A DNA stretch of 64,000 nucleotides from Brytella acorum (GTDB taxonomy: Bacteria > Pseudomonadota > Alphaproteobacteria > Acetobacterales > Acetobacteraceae). Positions 61,773 to 64,000 of this stretch are shown one piece after another. Where the stretch lies: the NCBI RefSeq assembly GCF_029309905.1, contig NZ_JARBJP010000001.1:124001-188000 (forward strand), in the 5' to 3' direction. Position 1 is the stretch's first letter. Each line of letters opens with the position of its first letter. The notes under the pieces are model-generated. The model did no database searches. It saw only the letters and a program-made list of their open reading frames with translations, and was not told where the DNA came from. The translations under genes were made by a program, and so were the position numbers.

Positions 61773-63347
61773 ATGGTTAGTCGCTTTTTAATGCCTGCAA
61801 GCCTCTTTGCCTGCAGCGTTTCTTTTCTCGATCCCGCGTCCGCCGCTGACACGCGCTCCAGCGCGAGCGATGAGTCGGAAGACAAGCGCGTCGAGTCCAG
61901 CTTGTTCTCGCGACCGGATAACAGCCAAGGCCGCTGGGGTGCCTTTAACAACACGGATGGTTCGGCGGCTGGTTGGGGGCCGGTCGAACAATACGGGCAG
62001 GCACGGTGGGCCGAAGATTGGAGTTGGCTGAAAGACCGCAAGCGGCAGGAAGATGTCTTCGACCGGCTGAAATTCGTGCGTCTGACGCCGGATGGAACCC
62101 ACTATGTCACGTTCAGCGGCGAGGAGCGTCTGCGGGGCTTTTACGACAGTCATCCCCAACTCGGCGTCCAGAGACCCGGCCGGGCCTTTCGGCTGCTGCT
62201 GCGCAGTGTCTATGGCGCGGATGTCCATCTCGGTACGCATGTGCGGCTGTATGCGGAAATCGCCAACGGTGCCGCTGGTGGGTCCAATTACTATGGCTAT
62301 GATGGATATCAGCGCTCCCGGCTCGACCTTCAGCAGGCCTTCATCGAAATCAGGACGCAGGTCAAAGGCGCGCGGACCGGCCTCATGATCGGACGCCAGT
62401 TCTTCATCGACTCTCCGCCCTATGTTCTTTCGGTCCGGGACCTGCCGAATATTGCCCAGAGCTGGAACGGCATGCGCGGCTATGCGGTCTGGGATCGTCT
62501 TCGACTGGATGCATTCGGGCTTTTACGCACCGATCCCGCGCCCACGGGCGTTTTTGCCAACGAGGCGGACTGGCATACCCGGCTATGGGGCGCTTATGCG
62601 AGCTACGCTCTGCCAAATTTCGTCGTGAAAGGCAGAAAATCCCGCCTTTATCTCGACGGCTTTTATTACGGTTATCTGTACCGTGGCAGCATCAGCGCGA
62701 CGTCCTCCGCCTATGGCATTCAATATGGTGCGACGCATCGTGATACCCTCGGCACGCGCCTCTGGGGAACGTTGGGTGCATGCGACGTCAGTATGGGCGG
62801 TCTTTATCAAAGAGGTGTGTTTCGGCCCGAAGGAGGCGGACAACGTCCCATCCGCGCCTACGCTCTGAATGGGACGTTGTCCTATTCACTCGATCACCTG
62901 TTCGGAAAGCCGGCGATCGGCGTGCAGGCCGATCTGTTTTCCGGTGGGGACCGCAGTCGGCGAACCATCGGGACCTACGCGGCGCCTTACTACAACGCGC
63001 CTTTTTATAACGATATCACGACCTATCTCGGCCCGCAGAACAAGATCGGCCTGGGTCCGGTGGCGCGCTGGAAGCCCCATAAAAGACTGATCTTTCGTCT
63101 TCATGTGCCGGTTTTCTGGCGTGCGGCGAAGCGCGACGATCTGTACGGGGTCACGAAGGTCTATGATTTCCGGAACATCCTGGGCCGCTTCACGGGAACC
63201 GTGCCGCAGCTTGAATTGGGCGTTTCGCTGACGCGGCATCTGACCTGGACGCATGATGTCGCCGCCGTCATCGGATCGAACGGACTGCACCAGGCCGGGG
63301 CGAAGGATGGTCAGTTCTATATGCAGACGCTCGATTTCAGGTTCTGA
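61773..63347 (+). CDS. alginate export/AlgE-type outer-membrane porin
   Basis: 524 residues with a signal peptide (MVSRFLMPASLFACSVSFLD..) and a beta-barrel rich in alternating strands. The opening FSGEERLRGFYDSHPQLG and the repeated GRQFFIDSPPYVLSVRDLPN and ..RFTGTVPQLELGVSLTRHL blocks match the alginate_exp family. It may export a polysaccharide, or act as a porin for neutral solutes; no alginate biosynthesis genes are in the window. It ends QTLDFRF, with an aromatic C-terminal residue as required for barrel insertion. Confidence 0.85.
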   Translation: MVSRFLMPASLFACSVSFLDPASAADTRSSASDESEDKRVESSLFSRPDNSQGRWGAFNNTDGSAAGWGPVEQYGQARWAEDWSWLKDRKRQEDVFDRLKFVRLTPDGTHYVTFSGEERLRGFYDSHPQLGVQRPGRAFRLLLRSVYGADVHLGTHVRLYAEIANGAAGGSNYYGYDGYQRSRLDLQQAFIEIRTQVKGARTGLMIGRQFFIDSPPYVLSVRDLPNIAQSWNGMRGYAVWDRLRLDAFGLLRTDPAPTGVFANEADWHTRLWGAYASYALPNFVVKGRKSRLYLDGFYYGYLYRGSISATSSAYGIQYGATHRDTLGTRLWGTLGACDVSMGGLYQRGVFRPEGGGQRPIRAYALNGTLSYSLDHLFGKPAIGVQADLFSGGDRSRRTIGTYAAPYYNAPFYNDITTYLGPQNKIGLGPVARWKPHKRLIFRLHVPVFWRAAKRDDLYGVTKVYDFRNILGRFTGTVPQLELGVSLTRHLTWTHDVAAVIGSNGLHQAGAKDGQFYMQTLDFRF

Positions 63348-63405
63348 AATCGAGCGTTTGTCTCTTGTTTCAGGCCCGCTGATATGGGCTGGAAAAGCCG
63401 GAATC

Positions 63406-63783
63406 TCAGTGTTTGAGTTCGTCAGGCACCTTGCCGCCATTCTCGGCCAGCTTCTGCCAGACCTGCTTGATGAGCCAGACATTCATCGTCGCAGTATCGT
63501 CCGTGCTGCCCGTGTAATGCAGTTCGCCCGCAAGCTGCTTGCGGGATTCGAGCGAGCTGTCCAGGCCAAGCAGCTTGAGCAGATCGACGATCGACTGACG
63601 CCAGTTGAGGTTCTGTCCGTTCTTGGCCGCCAGATCCGTCAGGATGGCATTGACATCGACCGGCGCGGCTGGAGCCGCCGTCGGCGCAGCGCTCGTTGCG
63701 ACTGGAGCGGTTCCAGCCGTAGCCGGTGTCGCGGCTTCGGCATGGCCAAAAATCTTGGACATGATCGTGCTGAAGATGCTCAT
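63406..63783 (-). CDS. DUF3597 family protein
   Basis: 125 residues from the ATG at 63783 (AGGGGAAA upstream; the frame is open to 63834). It has an MSIFSTIMSKIFGHA N-terminus, an Ala/Pro/Thr linker and the conserved DUF3597 core VDVNAILTDLAAKNGQNLNW with LKLLGLDSSLESRKQLAGEL. Function unknown; homologues are small, often stress-linked. It is 112 bases downstream of the ahcY stop and in the same direction. Confidence 0.85.
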   Translation of the reverse strand: MSIFSTIMSKIFGHAEAATPATAGTAPVATSAAPTAAPAAPVDVNAILTDLAAKNGQNLNWRQSIVDLLKLLGLDSSLESRKQLAGELHYTGSTDDTATMNVWLIKQVWQKLAENGGKVPDELKH

Positions 63784-63895
63784 GGACGGTTTCCCCTGTT
63801 GCTTGAGGACGCCCCGACCCTGACGGCGGGGCATCCATGCCCGTTCCTAAAGCGTGAAGTGGCGCTGCGTTCCGTATCGCCGCGCCCCATCAGGC

Positions 63896-64000
63896 TCAGT
63901 AGCGGTATTCTTCGTGCTTGAACGGGCCGTTTTCCGGCACGTTGATATAGGACGCCTGTTCGGGAGACAGTTTCGTCAGGGTTGCGCCGACCTTGGCGAG
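63896..64000 (-). CDS. ahcY: adenosylhomocysteinase, C-terminal fragment (gene continues outside window)
   Basis: The last 34 codons of a gene entering from the right edge: [20 protein letters not shown], then [14 protein letters not shown] and TGA. The sequence matches the conserved C-terminal helix and KPDHYRY-type tail of S-adenosylhomocysteine hydrolase, which recycles the product of SAM-dependent methylation. No start is visible because the gene is truncated by the window. Confidence 0.85.
   Translation of the reverse strand, partial: LAKVGATLTKLSPEQASYINVPENGPFKHEEYRY

Noticed and set aside
1-64000. tRNA, rRNA, CRISPR, insertion sequence or prophage
   Set aside because: No cloverleaf with conserved TTC loop, no regularly spaced repeats of 25-40 bases, and no transposase or phage gene could be recognised on reading; absence is judged by eye only.

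Overview
The window is GC-rich alphaproteobacterial chromosome, most likely from an acetic acid bacterium (Acetobacteraceae). Supporting signs are the split Fo ATP synthase operon with a b' subunit (atpI-B-E-F'-F), a CcrM-type GANTC methyltransferase directly after rnhB, the gpmI-envC-ctpA-deacetylase-rppH cell-envelope cluster, and a MoxR-DUF58-DUF4159 gene set followed by a DUF1285 gene and a CCA-adding enzyme. No rRNA, tRNA, CRISPR array, insertion sequence or prophage was recognised. The genus is not resolved.

Layout. 0-4.5 kb: end of an ABC-2 permease gene, a PKHD-type Fe/2-oxoglutarate hydroxylase, an alpha/beta hydrolase and a ClC chloride channel. 4.5-7.2 kb: Fo ATP synthase operon. 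7.2-9.6 kb: a GT2/GT83 pair for lipid-linked sugar transfer. 9.6-15.4 kb: small and accessory genes, including a 43-residue membrane protein, DUF2721, a secreted creatininase-like protein with a beta-propeller partner, and a membrane-protein/XRE module with a reading-frame break. 15.4-24.9 kb: a complete MdtABC-type RND efflux operon with its outer-membrane factor. 25-27.5 kb: a CsbD stress protein and rnhB-ccrM behind a cluster of GANTC sites. 27.6-35.2 kb: an ankyrin-like secreted protein and the MoxR/DUF58/VWA membrane complex. 35.3-38.9 kb: DUF1285, CCA nucleotidyltransferase and an ABC exporter. 38.9-46.6 kb: rppH, DUF610, ctpA, a phosphate transporter, envC-like and gpmI. 46.7-51.9 kb: CsbD, msrB, upp, a LysR/SDR divergent pair, threonine ammonia-lyase and greA. 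52.1-53.7 kb: a tightly overlapping DUF2975/small membrane protein/DUF2975/XRE operon behind repeated TTATCG palindromes. 53.7-64 kb: a VOC protein, TonB-dependent receptor, sulfotransferase-like protein, bile-acid-type symporter, arfB, a Sel1-repeat protein, L,D-transpeptidase, alginate-export-type porin, DUF3597 and the 3' end of ahcY.

The most unusual parts are two separate modules that pair small multi-pass membrane proteins with XRE repressors behind conspicuous palindromes (13.15-13.9 kb and 52.1-53.7 kb), and the GANTC cluster in front of the methyltransferase operon, which could give methylation-dependent autoregulation. Most of the rest is ordinary core or accessory content. Several starts were moved from the longest open frame to an internal codon with a Shine-Dalgarno sequence; these are stated per gene.
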